Shown: positions 17,943-26,281 of the stretch, one piece after another
How the letters are laid out: each line of letters starts with the position of its first letter
How positions within the stretch are numbered: position 1 is the first letter of the stretch
Assembly: GCA_947492185.1 (NCBI GenBank)
Contig: CANLMR010000007.1
Span: 83,891-147,890, forward strand
Reading direction: 5' to 3'
Length of the DNA stretch: 64,000 nt
Origin: an uncultured Tenacibaculum sp.
Lineage (GTDB): Bacteria > Bacteroidota > Bacteroidia > Flavobacteriales > Flavobacteriaceae
Program-made: the position numbers and the translations under genes
The notes under the pieces: model-generated
What the model was told of the DNA's origin: nothing
Seen by the model: the letters and a program-made list of their open reading frames with translations, nothing else
Database searches by the model: none

Positions 17943-18449
17943 TTAATGTAGACTTATTACTCTAGTAATTGTCCACTTATTTTTTTCTTTCTTCCAGAGG
18001 GTGACGAATCTGCTCGGAATGGATTTTTGATTTGGTTCTAATTTATTAAAGAATTTGTGGTATCCCATTTGAACAGCTCCATATCCTGGAATAGCATAGA
18101 CTTCGGTACTTCCTTTTATTAAAGTTCGTTTAACTTTATTGCAAATGTTTTTTTTTAGTGCGACAAGAAGTTCTTTTTTAGAAGTTGATAGTCCACCATT
18201 ATCATGGTAAAATTCAAGATCTTCACTTATTAATTCTTCTTGTACTTTCAGATCACAAGTATTGTAGGCGTTAAAAAAGATACTATCCATTTTAACAATT
18301 TCCTTGTGAAGCTTTATATCTTTTGCTTTGTATGGTTGGATTTCATTTACCTGCGCTTGAGTGAATAGAGACGTAAGTAAAGACCATAGAAATACTACTA
18401 TTTTCCAGAATAAGTTTCCGTCAAAAAAGAAGTCGGTTAGTTGTTTCAT
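17943..18449 (-). CDS. secreted DUF4440/NTF2-like protein
   Basis: A 168-residue protein with an N-terminal hydrophobic signal (IVVFLWSLLTSLFTQAQ, ending about residue 33). The mature part has the SnoaL-like/DUF4440 pattern: MDSIFFNAYNTCDLKVQEELISEDLEFYHDNGG followed by VTLWKKEKNKWTITRVISLH. The function is unknown. It is the last gene of the DUF4870-padR-pspC operon, 46 nt after the pspC stop; the gap is filled by a 12-bp tandem repeat. A terminator follows. Confidence 0.75.
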   Translation of the reverse strand: MKQLTDFFFDGNLFWKIVVFLWSLLTSLFTQAQVNEIQPYKAKDIKLHKEIVKMDSIFFNAYNTCDLKVQEELISEDLEFYHDNGGLSTSKKELLVALKKNICNKVKRTLIKGSTEVYAIPGYGAVQMGYHKFFNKLEPNQKSIPSRFVTLWKKEKNKWTITRVISLH

Positions 18450-18450
18450 A

Positions 18451-18498
18451 GTTTTTCAGTTTGTTTTTCAGTTTGTTTTTCAAGTCGTTTTTCAATTA
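18451..18498. repeat. four 12-bp tandem repeats between pspC and the DUF4440 gene
   Basis: On the plus strand the unit gtttttcagttt occurs twice exactly, then as gtttttcaagtc and gtttttcaatta. The block fills the whole gap from the pspC stop codon to the next gene's ATG. Confidence 0.8.
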
Positions 18499-20517
18499 CC
18501 AAATTTTAAAAGCGATCGCTTTATCTTCTTCATCGTATAATCTTCTAAAGCCTTTAGGAATATCTTCTAAAGTATTATTAGAAATACGTAATTCTCCCTT
18601 AAATCCATCATTACAATCTATATCTAGCAGAATTTTTTCAATTTTGTTGTTTCTGTTGTATTTAGATTCAATGATTTTAATGTCAATGTTTCTTCTATCT
18701 TTAAACCATCGTACAAGTTTTCTTAACTCATTTTTAGTTGTTTGTTTAGAGATAATAAACTCTGCTTTTAAATCATTAATAGTACTATCAAATAAGAAAG
18801 ATACATCAGAATCGTTATCATTGTTGTTATCATTATCGTTGTTATTATCGTTTTTCCAATTTGAATTATTTCGATCTTCATTTTCTTCTTCGTCGTCAGT
18901 TTCACAGTCTAAACACTCCAATCCTTTAGATGTCATTTTAAAATGATGGTTAGCCATATTTCTATCGTAAATATCATCTGTATTTTCTACGTTATACAAA
19001 AACCTCTTAGAAGAGTTTTCAAAATAAATTGTTGTTCCTTCTGGAATATGAACTGTTAAATAAACTTCTTCGTCTTTCCATAAATTTTTGAACTCACTCA
19101 AGAAAAAAGCATCAAATACAATTTTGTTATTATCTAACTTAAATTTGTAGTTAATTTTCTCTGCATTTTCTAAAGCATCCTTTCTTTTTCTTCCTTCGGA
19201 TTCTTTTCTAATTTCTATAAAAGCCTCATCACTATCACTTTTTTCAACATCAATTTTTATGTCATTAGAATATTTCAATTTCTGATCTTCTACATAAACT
19301 TCTTCAGCATTTCTTCTTCTTTTAAGGTTATGTTGGTAGTAAATTTCATCATCATTTTGAACTCCAATTTTAAGTGGTTGTTCTGGATTGAATAAAATTG
19401 ATTTCTTGCTAACTTTTACAGCATTTTGTGCTTTTGATGTCGCGAATTCAATTCCAGAAAACCCAATAAATAATAACGATACCAACCAAACTCCGAATAA
19501 GGATAAAGATGTTGTTGTTGATAATCTTTTTAAATTAGGAGACAAAATTCTTAATCCTAAAATTAAAAGAGCGAATATAGGTACAGCAACAACTAGTAAA
19601 CCAAATACTGATAATAACCAATTTGGAAATACCGAATCATAAAAGAACGGAGGGTAGTGAACAAAATCTCCTTCAAATCCTAAGATTTCTAGACTACTTA
19701 TAGAAAATAATGCGAAAAGTAAAGATATAAGTGTTACTCCTGCTACGAATATCAATAAGATGCCTATAAACTTACCAAATACTTTAAATAGTGCTGATAG
19801 TATTTTACCAACAGTATCTAAAAAATCTTGAAACCCAGATTTAGTTTGGTTACGTAATTTTTCATAATCTGCACTAGAGATTTTCTCAGAAATTTCACTA
19901 GCTCCGTCTTTTAACTTCGTGGAGAGATATTCAAACTCGTTACGAATTTTTTTTTCAATGTTATCAATGTTCACGGCTTCACCTTCCATCTGTAACTTCT
20001 CAGATGTTGTTTTTGCTTCTGGAAGTAAAACCCATAGAACAATGTAAATTAAAAGTCCAAAACCTGTAGTTACTGCAGTTAAAATAAAGAATAATCTAAT
20101 CCATATTGTATCTATATTTGTATAATGTGCTAATCCAGATGCAACACCACCTAAAAACTTATCTTCTCGATCTCTAAATAACTTCTTATTTGAATTTTTA
20201 GTTCTTTTGTTGTAACTATAGCTAGAACTATTATCCGCATAATCTTCTTCGTTTTCTGTATAGTCTTCAGGTTGCCCCATAATAGCTATAATTTCATCTA
20301 TATCTCCTTCGTTAACTACTTGTCTTGCGTCTGTAATTCTTTCGGATAATAATTCGCTGATACGTGCTTCAATATCAGAAATGATTTCGTTTTTACCTTG
20401 CGGATCTTCACTTAATGAACGAGCGATGGCGTCTAAGTATCTTCTTAGTTTTTGATACGCATTTTCATCTATATGGAAGAAAAAACCGCCTAAATTTATA
20501 TTTATTGTCTTATTCAT
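18496..20517 (-). CDS. PspC-domain membrane protein with periplasmic acidic C-terminus
   Basis: A 673-residue protein. Residues 1-90 form a cytoplasmic helical domain (IARSLSEDPQGKNEIISDIEARISELL) resembling the N-terminus seen in other flavobacterial PspC proteins. Residues 111-168 are a PspC domain (KLFRDREDKFLGGVASGLAHY plus two membrane segments). Four more hydrophobic segments lie between about 235 and 355. The C-terminal ~300 residues are predicted extracytoplasmic and contain a low-complexity Asp/Asn tract near 560-590. PspC in enterobacteria senses envelope stress. The start overlaps the padR stop by 8 nt, so the two are translationally coupled; PadR probably represses the set. Confidence 0.85.
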   Translation of the reverse strand: MNKTININLGGFFFHIDENAYQKLRRYLDAIARSLSEDPQGKNEIISDIEARISELLSERITDARQVVNEGDIDEIIAIMGQPEDYTENEEDYADNSSSYSYNKRTKNSNKKLFRDREDKFLGGVASGLAHYTNIDTIWIRLFFILTAVTTGFGLLIYIVLWVLLPEAKTTSEKLQMEGEAVNIDNIEKKIRNEFEYLSTKLKDGASEISEKISSADYEKLRNQTKSGFQDFLDTVGKILSALFKVFGKFIGILLIFVAGVTLISLLFALFSISSLEILGFEGDFVHYPPFFYDSVFPNWLLSVFGLLVVAVPIFALLILGLRILSPNLKRLSTTTSLSLFGVWLVSLLFIGFSGIEFATSKAQNAVKVSKKSILFNPEQPLKIGVQNDDEIYYQHNLKRRRNAEEVYVEDQKLKYSNDIKIDVEKSDSDEAFIEIRKESEGRKRKDALENAEKINYKFKLDNNKIVFDAFFLSEFKNLWKDEEVYLTVHIPEGTTIYFENSSKRFLYNVENTDDIYDRNMANHHFKMTSKGLECLDCETDDEEENEDRNNSNWKNDNNNDNDNNNDNDSDVSFLFDSTINDLKAEFIISKQTTKNELRKLVRWFKDRRNIDIKIIESKYNRNNKIEKILLDIDCNDGFKGELRISNNTLEDIPKGFRRLYDEEDKAIAFKIW
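18811..18855. repeat. triplet-like microsatellite coding an Asn/Asp tract in the PspC protein
   Basis: Interspersed att/gtt and atc triplets on the plus strand encode a run of Asn and Asp in the minus-strand PspC protein. Such tracts are prone to in-frame length change. Confidence 0.7.
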
Positions 20518-20854
20518 TTGATGTTGATTTTGTACTTGTTACTTGATTTACTGCATTTACTAAATTATTCCAAGTTTTATCTAATTCTTTTAAAAACATG
20601 GTTCCGTTTTCTGTTAATACGTAATATTTACGTGGTGGCCCTGAGGTAGATTCTTCCCATCTATACGATAGTAATCCTGCGTTTTTTAAGCGGGTTAAAA
20701 GGGGGTATATTGTACCTTCAACCACAATCATTTCTGCGCTTTTTAATGTGTTAAGAATTTCAGAAGTATATGCATCACCTTTTTGTAATATTGATAAAAT
20801 GCAATACTCTAAAACTCCTTTACGCATTTGCGCTTTTGTGTTTTCTATCTTCAT
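20510..20854 (-). CDS. PadR-family transcription regulator
   Basis: A 114-residue winged-helix regulator. QMRKGVLEYCILSILQKGDAYTSEILNTL (about 9-37) is the first helices of PadR; EGTIYPLLTRLKNAGLLSYRWEESTSGPPRKYYVLTENG (about 47-85) is the recognition helix and wing. PadR proteins usually repress their own operon by binding an inverted repeat at the promoter. Here a 7-5-7 dyad lies on the promoter ahead of the first gene (21356-21374). The gene begins 14 nt after the DUF4870 stop and overlaps pspC by 8 nt. Confidence 0.92.
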   Translation of the reverse strand: MKIENTKAQMRKGVLEYCILSILQKGDAYTSEILNTLKSAEMIVVEGTIYPLLTRLKNAGLLSYRWEESTSGPPRKYYVLTENGTMFLKELDKTWNNLVNAVNQVTSTKSTSNE

Positions 20855-20868
20855 TCAGCGTGGTTTAT

Positions 20869-21303
20869 TTATTTTATAAATTTTATTGTAAATGGGTATT
20901 TGTATTGTTCCCCATTATTGGCTTTCATAGAAGCAATTATGACTAGAGCAATTTTAATTAATGCTACAATTCCAACTATTGATGCAATACCAAAAAAGCC
21001 GAAAAGGTCACCACTAAAAGAAATACTGTGCCCGAAATCTAAATGGTCTATCCTATTAATATTTCTAAATATATCTCCAAAAAAGAAAGAGAAAAATGAC
21101 GCGCTTAAAATAAAAATGTATAAAGAAAAGCTCACGTTAAAATTTACCGCCTCTTTTCCGTGCTCATCTAAAAAGTTACTTCTATCTTTTTGTGTTTGCC
21201 ATAATATTAATGGAGTTATTATACTTCCTAACGGAAAGAAATAACCAGCAAAAGATGATATGTGTATTAAAAATGCGTTGGTATTTTCGTTATTATTTCT
21301 CAT
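20869..21303 (-). CDS. DUF4870-family membrane protein
   Basis: A 144-residue protein from the ATG at 21303, the start that gives MRNNNENTNAFLIHISSFAGYFFPLG; an earlier in-frame ATG at 21336 would lie inside the -7 element. Conserved DUF4870 features are HISSFAGYFFPLGSIITPLILW, the DEHGKEAVNFNVSFSLY segment (FLDEHGKEAVNFQ-type motif), and a last membrane helix with ASMKANNGEQYKYPFTIKFIK. Three or four membrane segments are predicted. The function is unknown. It is the first gene of the PadR/PspC operon. Confidence 0.85.
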   Translation of the reverse strand: MRNNNENTNAFLIHISSFAGYFFPLGSIITPLILWQTQKDRSNFLDEHGKEAVNFNVSFSLYIFILSASFFSFFFGDIFRNINRIDHLDFGHSISFSGDLFGFFGIASIVGIVALIKIALVIIASMKANNGEQYKYPFTIKFIK

Positions 21304-21333
21304 AGAAAATGATTTATATAATACTTGACTATG

Positions 21334-21365
21334 CAAATATATGGTTAAAAAAAGGTATTATGCAA
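21334..21365 (-). promoter_or_regulatory. promoter of the DUF4870-padR-pspC operon
   Basis: On the minus strand TTG (complement of 21363-21365) is followed after 21 nt by TATATTTG (complement of 21334-21341), an exact -7 match. The distance from the -7 to the DUF4870 ATG is about 30 nt. Confidence 0.65.
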
Positions 21366-21374
21366 TACATAGTA
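21356..21374. promoter_or_regulatory. candidate PadR operator (7-5-7 dyad)
   Basis: On the minus strand TACTATG-TATTG-CATAATA forms an inverted repeat matching at 6 of 7 positions. Its centre contains the -33 TTG, so a bound dimer would block RNA polymerase. Assignment to PadR rests on position and on the usual autoregulation of the family. Confidence 0.55.
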
Positions 21375-21469
21375 CTAAAATTTAACAAATTTTAACATAA
21401 AAAGATTCCTTAGATATTAGTTGGTTTCCCTTTAGAAAAGCTTTAAATTGCCCATAAATACTGGTTTTT

Positions 21470-21925
21470 ATGAAGTTTACACCGTCAAAAATTAACTTTT
21501 TTCTATTATTTAAATTACCATCTGCTTTTTTTACTGGAATTCGTGTAAAATCGATTTCAGATGAAAAAGCCGTTGCTCATGTGAAGTTTAAATGGATCAA
21601 TCAAAATCCTTTTAAATCGATGTTTTGGGCAGTGCAAGGAATGGCCGCAGAATTCACTACAGGTATTTTGGTAATGCAGTCTATTGACAAATCGGGCAGG
21701 AAAATTTCTATGCTTGTTACAAATATGAATGCCACATTTACAAAAAAAGCAGTTGGAAGGATTAATTTCGAATGTAATCAAGGTAAGGAGATAGATGAAG
21801 CAATTCAAAAAGCAGTAGAAACAGGAGAAGGTCAGACTGTTGTTTTAACTTCTGAAGGAATAAATAAAGATGGAATTTCTGTTTCAAAATTTGAGTTTGA
21901 ATGGAGTTTGAAAGTGAAAGCGTAA
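21470..21925 (+). CDS. DUF4442 hotdog-fold protein (thioesterase-like)
   Basis: A 151-residue protein of the DUF4442 family, a branch of the hotdog fold that includes PaaI/YiiD-like thioesterases. Visible features are RVKSISDEKAVAHVKFKWINQNPFKSMFWAVQGMAAEFTTGILVM, which contains the long central helix, and ATFTKKAVGRINFEC. No acyl-CoA substrate can be assigned. It lies 43 nt upstream of the AIM24-like gene on the same strand, so they may be co-transcribed. Confidence 0.8.
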   Translation: MKFTPSKINFFLLFKLPSAFFTGIRVKSISDEKAVAHVKFKWINQNPFKSMFWAVQGMAAEFTTGILVMQSIDKSGRKISMLVTNMNATFTKKAVGRINFECNQGKEIDEAIQKAVETGEGQTVVLTSEGINKDGISVSKFEFEWSLKVKA

Positions 21926-21968
21926 CAAATAGTAAAAGAATGAGTCTAATAAAATAAAAACTAAAATT

Positions 21969-22778
21969 ATGTTTCTAGAACAAAAAGCTAACGAAATAGA
22001 TTACCGAATATACGGCGAAGAAATGCAATATGTAGAAATTGAATTAGATCCGGAAGAAGGTGTGGTCGCTGAGAGTGGTAGTTTTATGATGATGGATACC
22101 GATGTTAAAATGAATACAATTTTTGGAGATGGTTCTAATCAAGAGAAAGGTTTATTAGGGAAAATATTTTCAGCTGGTAAAAGGATTTTGACAGGAGAAA
22201 GTTTATTCATGACAGTTTTTACTAATGTAGGTCATGGAAAAAAGCAAGTTTCTTTTGCTTCTCCATATCCAGGGAAAATTATTCCTATTGATTTAACTGA
22301 ATACGGCGGTAAATTTATTTGTCAGAAAGATGCTTTTCTTTGTGCAGCGAAAGGAGTTTCTATTGGAATAGAGTTTTCTAAGAAGTTAGGAAGAGGTTTG
22401 TTTGGTGGGGAAGGATTTATGATGCAAAAAATGGAAGGAGATGGATTAGGATTTATTCATGCCGGTGGAACAATGGCAAAGAAAGTTTTAAAACCTGGTG
22501 AGGTTTTAAAAGTAGATACAGGTTGTATTGTTGGTTTTACGAAAGATGTTGATTATGATATTGAATTTGTTGGCGGGATTAAAAACACAGTTTTTGGAGG
22601 AGAAGGTTTGTTTTTTGCTACGTTACGTGGACCAGGTACAGTGTACATTCAATCTTTGCCGTTTAGTAGGTTAGCTGGAAGAGTTTTATCTTCTATACCT
22701 AGAGGAGGAAAAAGTAAAGGAGAAGGGAGTATTTTAGGTGGATTAGGAGATTTACTTGATGGAGATAATAGTTTTTAA
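21969..22778 (+). CDS. TIGR00266/AIM24-family protein
   Basis: A 269-residue protein of the AIM24 (TIGR00266) family, with a double beta-helix-like fold. Conserved pieces are VEIELDPEEGVVAESGSFMMMD (about 23-44), GESLFMTVFTN, FLCAAKGVSIGIEFSKKLGRGLFGGEGF and the C-terminal GEGLFFATLRGPGTVYIQSLPFSRLAGR. The fungal namesake supports inner mitochondrial membrane organisation; the bacterial role is unknown. A terminator follows. Confidence 0.88.
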   Translation: MFLEQKANEIDYRIYGEEMQYVEIELDPEEGVVAESGSFMMMDTDVKMNTIFGDGSNQEKGLLGKIFSAGKRILTGESLFMTVFTNVGHGKKQVSFASPYPGKIIPIDLTEYGGKFICQKDAFLCAAKGVSIGIEFSKKLGRGLFGGEGFMMQKMEGDGLGFIHAGGTMAKKVLKPGEVLKVDTGCIVGFTKDVDYDIEFVGGIKNTVFGGEGLFFATLRGPGTVYIQSLPFSRLAGRVLSSIPRGGKSKGEGSILGGLGDLLDGDNSF

Positions 22779-22801
22779 AAGGATATTAAATAAAGAATAT
22801 T

Positions 22802-22834
22802 AAAAAAGCTCAGTTATATAAACTGAGCTTTTTT
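22802..22834. terminator. bidirectional terminator between the AIM24-like and TlpA-like genes
   Basis: A 12-bp stem AAAAGCTCAGTT / AACTGAGCTTTT with an ATATA loop and T runs on both strands, between convergent genes. Confidence 0.9.
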
Positions 22835-22854
22835 ATATGTATATAATCAACTAA

Positions 22855-24246
22855 TTAAATTCCGAATTCTTCGAAAATATCAGTTAGTTTACTTCCTTCA
22901 CTTGGTCTTGGTGCATTTGCACTAACAATTTTTCCATCAGGATCAATTAAAATAAATCTTGGAAGTCCTTTAATTAGATAGTTTTTAGTGAAGTCTAATT
23001 CATCTTCAGACTTACCAGCAAATAATTGCACACCAGTCATTTCTCTATCAACAATAGTTTGCTTCCATTTTTCTTTTAAACCAGCCTTATCAACACTAAT
23101 ACTAACGAATTCGATGTTTTTTCCATGATATTTTTGCTCAAGTCTTTTTAATAAAGGGATTTCTTTTTTACAGAAACCACACCAAGTAGCCCAAACATCA
23201 ATATAAATGTACTTGCCTTTTCCGATTAAATCATCTAAAGAAGTTTTTCCCCCTTTATAGTTATCTAAATCTGTAAATTTAGGCGAAGGTTGACCTTTAG
23301 CAGTTAATTTTAATTTATTATATAAATCAGTAATTTCTTTTTTGTTTGCTTCATTAGTAGAATATAACATGTACTTCTTATAGAATTCATTTAAATCCTC
23401 AGTAAATGTGATACTCTTTTCAGCGATTTGATGGATTAAATCATTTTTGATTAAAGAGTCTACAACTTCAGTATGTACTGTAGTTAGTAAAGTTAAATCA
23501 AAATCACCACCCTCAGGTTTTCTTTTGTTAGCACGTTTATCTAAAAATTCTTTCATTAAAGTTCTATATGAAAAAGAATTCACATAGTCTTCTGCATTGT
23601 TGAAATCAATTTTATCAACAATGTCATTAGGATAAGTACTAGATACTTCAAACTCTTCATCTCCGTATAAGATTCTATGATAAGCTTGGTAATTATTTAT
23701 GTTTCTAGCAAATTCGTAATGAATGTTTCTCTTTTCTTTCTCTAAATAATCAGCTGGCAATTGTGAAGATGTAGCTAAATCTTCTAGAGTAGATTTATAT
23801 TCATCCATTTTACTTAAGAATTCATCCTCTTCTAAAGAGAATAACTTATTTGCATTTCCTAAGATTAATCCGAATTTTTTGTAACGCTCAGTTAAATAAT
23901 TGTTAATGGCTGCATTAGGTCCTTCAAAAACTGGGTCTTGAGTACGTTTTTTTGCATCAACAATTAATTTTAAATCTTCTAAAGAAGAAAGGTACACATT
24001 AATTGGTCTTTTACCAATTATTAAAGTATAATGACCTGGTGTTATATTTTTTAAAGTATCAGAAAAAGTTTTAGTTTTTCTATCAAACTTTATCTTTTTT
24101 TCAAAATTATAACCTTTTAAAGTCATATTTCTTTTCCTGAAGTTCTGAACTTCACCAGATATTAAAGCGAAATCTTTCGGTTTTGGTTTATCCTCACATG
24201 CAGTAAACAGCAATACACTTACAGCTAACAGAAATAATCTTTTCAT
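22855..24246 (-). CDS. TlpA-like thioredoxin-fold lipoprotein
   Basis: A 463-residue lipoprotein with lipobox FTAC (Cys17). The N-terminal region (about 25-120) resembles the DUF4369-type beta domain found before thioredoxin domains in Bacteroidetes (ISGEVQNFRKRNMTLKGYNF). A helical middle region follows. Residues about 320-463 form a TlpA/ResA thioredoxin domain with WATWCGFCKKEIPLL (catalytic CxxC) and the cis-proline GLPRFILIDPDG. It should act as a periplasmic thiol-disulfide reductase, perhaps in cytochrome or oxidative-fold maintenance. It is monocistronic. Confidence 0.88.
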   Translation of the reverse strand: MKRLFLLAVSVLLFTACEDKPKPKDFALISGEVQNFRKRNMTLKGYNFEKKIKFDRKTKTFSDTLKNITPGHYTLIIGKRPINVYLSSLEDLKLIVDAKKRTQDPVFEGPNAAINNYLTERYKKFGLILGNANKLFSLEEDEFLSKMDEYKSTLEDLATSSQLPADYLEKEKRNIHYEFARNINNYQAYHRILYGDEEFEVSSTYPNDIVDKIDFNNAEDYVNSFSYRTLMKEFLDKRANKRKPEGGDFDLTLLTTVHTEVVDSLIKNDLIHQIAEKSITFTEDLNEFYKKYMLYSTNEANKKEITDLYNKLKLTAKGQPSPKFTDLDNYKGGKTSLDDLIGKGKYIYIDVWATWCGFCKKEIPLLKRLEQKYHGKNIEFVSISVDKAGLKEKWKQTIVDREMTGVQLFAGKSEDELDFTKNYLIKGLPRFILIDPDGKIVSANAPRPSEGSKLTDIFEEFGI

Positions 24247-24478
24247 GATTTTCTATATTTTTGGGGTAAAAAAAATTATGTTTATAAGTACCGAAATTAG
24301 CTTATTTTTAAAAGACCTCAAAATCTTTAACTAAAAAATTTGGAAAAAAAGCTTTGTTTATAGACTTTTGGCCTCAATAATTGATACTTTTTTTACATGT
24401 TTTTTGTTGTTAAAAAATAAAAAACAAACTTATGAGCATAAAAAAGATCATCGATTTTTTATGTCAAAACCAAAAATA

Positions 24479-25282
24479 ATGTCTAAAGTAATTTTAATAA
24501 CCGGAGCTTCTTCTGGAATAGGTAAAGCAATAGCAGAATATTTAACGGATAAAAATCATATAGTTTATGGAACCAGTAGAACTCCTGGAAAAGTAAAAGA
24601 TGTTAATTTTTCTATGATAGCTTTGGATGTATTGGATGTTAATTCTATTGATGACGCTGTAAGTGAGGTGATTGATAAAGAAGGAAGGATTGATGTTTTA
24701 ATAAACAATGCAGGACGTGGATTAATGGGAGCGGTTGAAGATATTCCAACAGAAGAATTAAAAGCAGGTTTTGATACAAACTTTTTTGGACCAATTGAGG
24801 TTATGAAAAAAGTTTTACCACATATGAGAAATCAAAAGAATGGATTAATTATTAATATAACTTCTTTGGCTGCCTATTCTGGTTTACCATTTAGAGGAGC
24901 TTATTCTGCAAGTAAAGGTGCATTGGAATTGTTAACAGAATCCATAAGCATGGAGGCAAAGAATTTCGGAATTAATGTTACAAGTATTGCTCCAGGAAGT
25001 TTTGCTACTAGTATTTCTACTGGAAGATATTATACTCCGGTTTTAGAAGATTCTGCTTATAAAGAGGCCTACAGTAAAAATTTAAAAGTCTCAGATGATT
25101 ATGTAGATCAAGGATTAAATCCAATTTTAATTGCAAGGCTAGTTGATAAAATTATCAACACTAAAAAACCAAGATTACATTATAAAATAGGAGCTTTTAT
25201 GGAACGTTTTTCTGTAATTTTGAAAAGAGCACTTCCAGATCGTATTTATGAGAAATTAATTATGAATCATTACAAATTGTAA
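24479..25282 (+). CDS. SDR-family oxidoreductase
   Basis: A classical short-chain dehydrogenase of 267 residues from the ATG at 24479. That start puts the first strand VILITGASSGIGKAIA directly at the N-terminus; ATGs at 24368 and 24461 add unrelated residues. The cofactor motif is TGASSGIG, the second motif NNAG lies in VLINNAGRGL, and the catalytic Ser and YxxxK occur in NITSLAAYSGLPFRGAYSASKGALELL. The C-terminal PGSFATSI is typical. The substrate is unknown. Confidence 0.9.
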   Translation: MSKVILITGASSGIGKAIAEYLTDKNHIVYGTSRTPGKVKDVNFSMIALDVLDVNSIDDAVSEVIDKEGRIDVLINNAGRGLMGAVEDIPTEELKAGFDTNFFGPIEVMKKVLPHMRNQKNGLIINITSLAAYSGLPFRGAYSASKGALELLTESISMEAKNFGINVTSIAPGSFATSISTGRYYTPVLEDSAYKEAYSKNLKVSDDYVDQGLNPILIARLVDKIINTKKPRLHYKIGAFMERFSVILKRALPDRIYEKLIMNHYKL

Positions 25283-25292
25283 TTGAATATAA

Positions 25293-26099
25293 TTATTGTT
25301 CCTTTTCGATAATTAATGATTCTAAGATTTTTTCTACACCAAAATCGTTATTGCTTTTTGTTATATAATTTGCAGTTTCTTTTACTAGAGGGTGTGCGTT
25401 TTCCATAGCATAACTAAAATGTGCCTTTTTTAACATTTCAATGTCATTGTTGTAATCTCCAAACACCATTGTTTCTTCAGGTTTTATGTTGTATAGCTTT
25501 TGAATAAGTTCGATAGCATAACCTTTATTTGCGTTGTTTTCAGATATATCTACCCAATGATTAGCACTAACTTTAACCTTAAATTCACTTTCTAAATGTT
25601 TTAAGTGCGGATATAGATGTTTTTCTGAACTAATCTCGTGAAATAAAGCAACCTTATAAATTGGAGCAGTTATTTCTTCAGTTGTATTTATCTGCTCGTA
25701 GTTTTTATAATATTCAGATAAAAGTTGAAGTAGTTTTTTAGACGCGCTAGTAGTGTAAGCTTTGTCTTTTGTGCAATAAACAGCGTTCACATTCTCTATT
25801 TTATCTATAGATTCATTTATCTTTTTCAAATTTTCAACCTGAATTGCTGTTGATAATAAAACTTCATCTTTTCTAATGGCTAATCCTCCATTTTCAGCTA
25901 CGACTAGTATTTCATCTTTTATAGTAGAAAGTTTATCTAGAATTCCATAAAGAGGTCTGCCACTTGCGGCACAAAAAAGAATGTTATGTTCTTTTAACTT
26001 GTCGAATAGCTTGTAAAATTGCTTACTAACTTCATGATTAGAATTCAACAGCGTTCCATCCATATCGGTAATCACAAGTTTTACATTAGAAAGATTCAT
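25293..26099 (-). CDS. Cof-type HAD-IIB phosphatase
   Basis: A 268-residue HAD-superfamily hydrolase. Motif I is VITDMDGTLL (nucleophile and acid Asp, about 10-19), motif II the serine of CAASGRP (about 58-64), and motifs III/IV are ANKGYAIELIQ with Lys followed by VFGDYNNDIEML (about 216-227). The cap between motifs II and III is type IIB. These enzymes act on sugar phosphates, flavin or pyridoxal phosphate; the substrate here is not known. It converges on the SDR gene with an 10-nt gap and no clear terminator. Confidence 0.88.
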   Translation of the reverse strand: MNLSNVKLVITDMDGTLLNSNHEVSKQFYKLFDKLKEHNILFCAASGRPLYGILDKLSTIKDEILVVAENGGLAIRKDEVLLSTAIQVENLKKINESIDKIENVNAVYCTKDKAYTTSASKKLLQLLSEYYKNYEQINTTEEITAPIYKVALFHEISSEKHLYPHLKHLESEFKVKVSANHWVDISENNANKGYAIELIQKLYNIKPEETMVFGDYNNDIEMLKKAHFSYAMENAHPLVKETANYITKSNNDFGVEKILESLIIEKEQ

Positions 26100-26242
26100 A
26101 GTACAATAGTTAAGAATGTAAAAGTAATTTTTTATCTCGGTTTTACGTTAAGATAAATTATTAAGTAATTGCTAAATTCTAGAATCTTCAAAACTTTTAA
26201 AATAAGTTGATAAGCATGGTCAATTAGAATGTTTTAAAATTG

Positions 26243-26250
26243 TAATTTTG
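26243..26250 (+). promoter_or_regulatory. -7 element of the transaldolase gene (TAATTTTG)
   Basis: TAATTTTG is an exact TAnnTTTG match 31 nt before the ATG. No good -33 TTG was found at normal spacing. Confidence 0.45.
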
Positions 26251-26281
26251 TAAAATAACGCAACAGTAAAACAAAAAATAA

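Noticed and set aside
18461..18946. Plus-strand reading frame across the pspC 3' end
   Set aside because: Ser/Leu-rich antisense of the Asp/Asn tract; no homology features.
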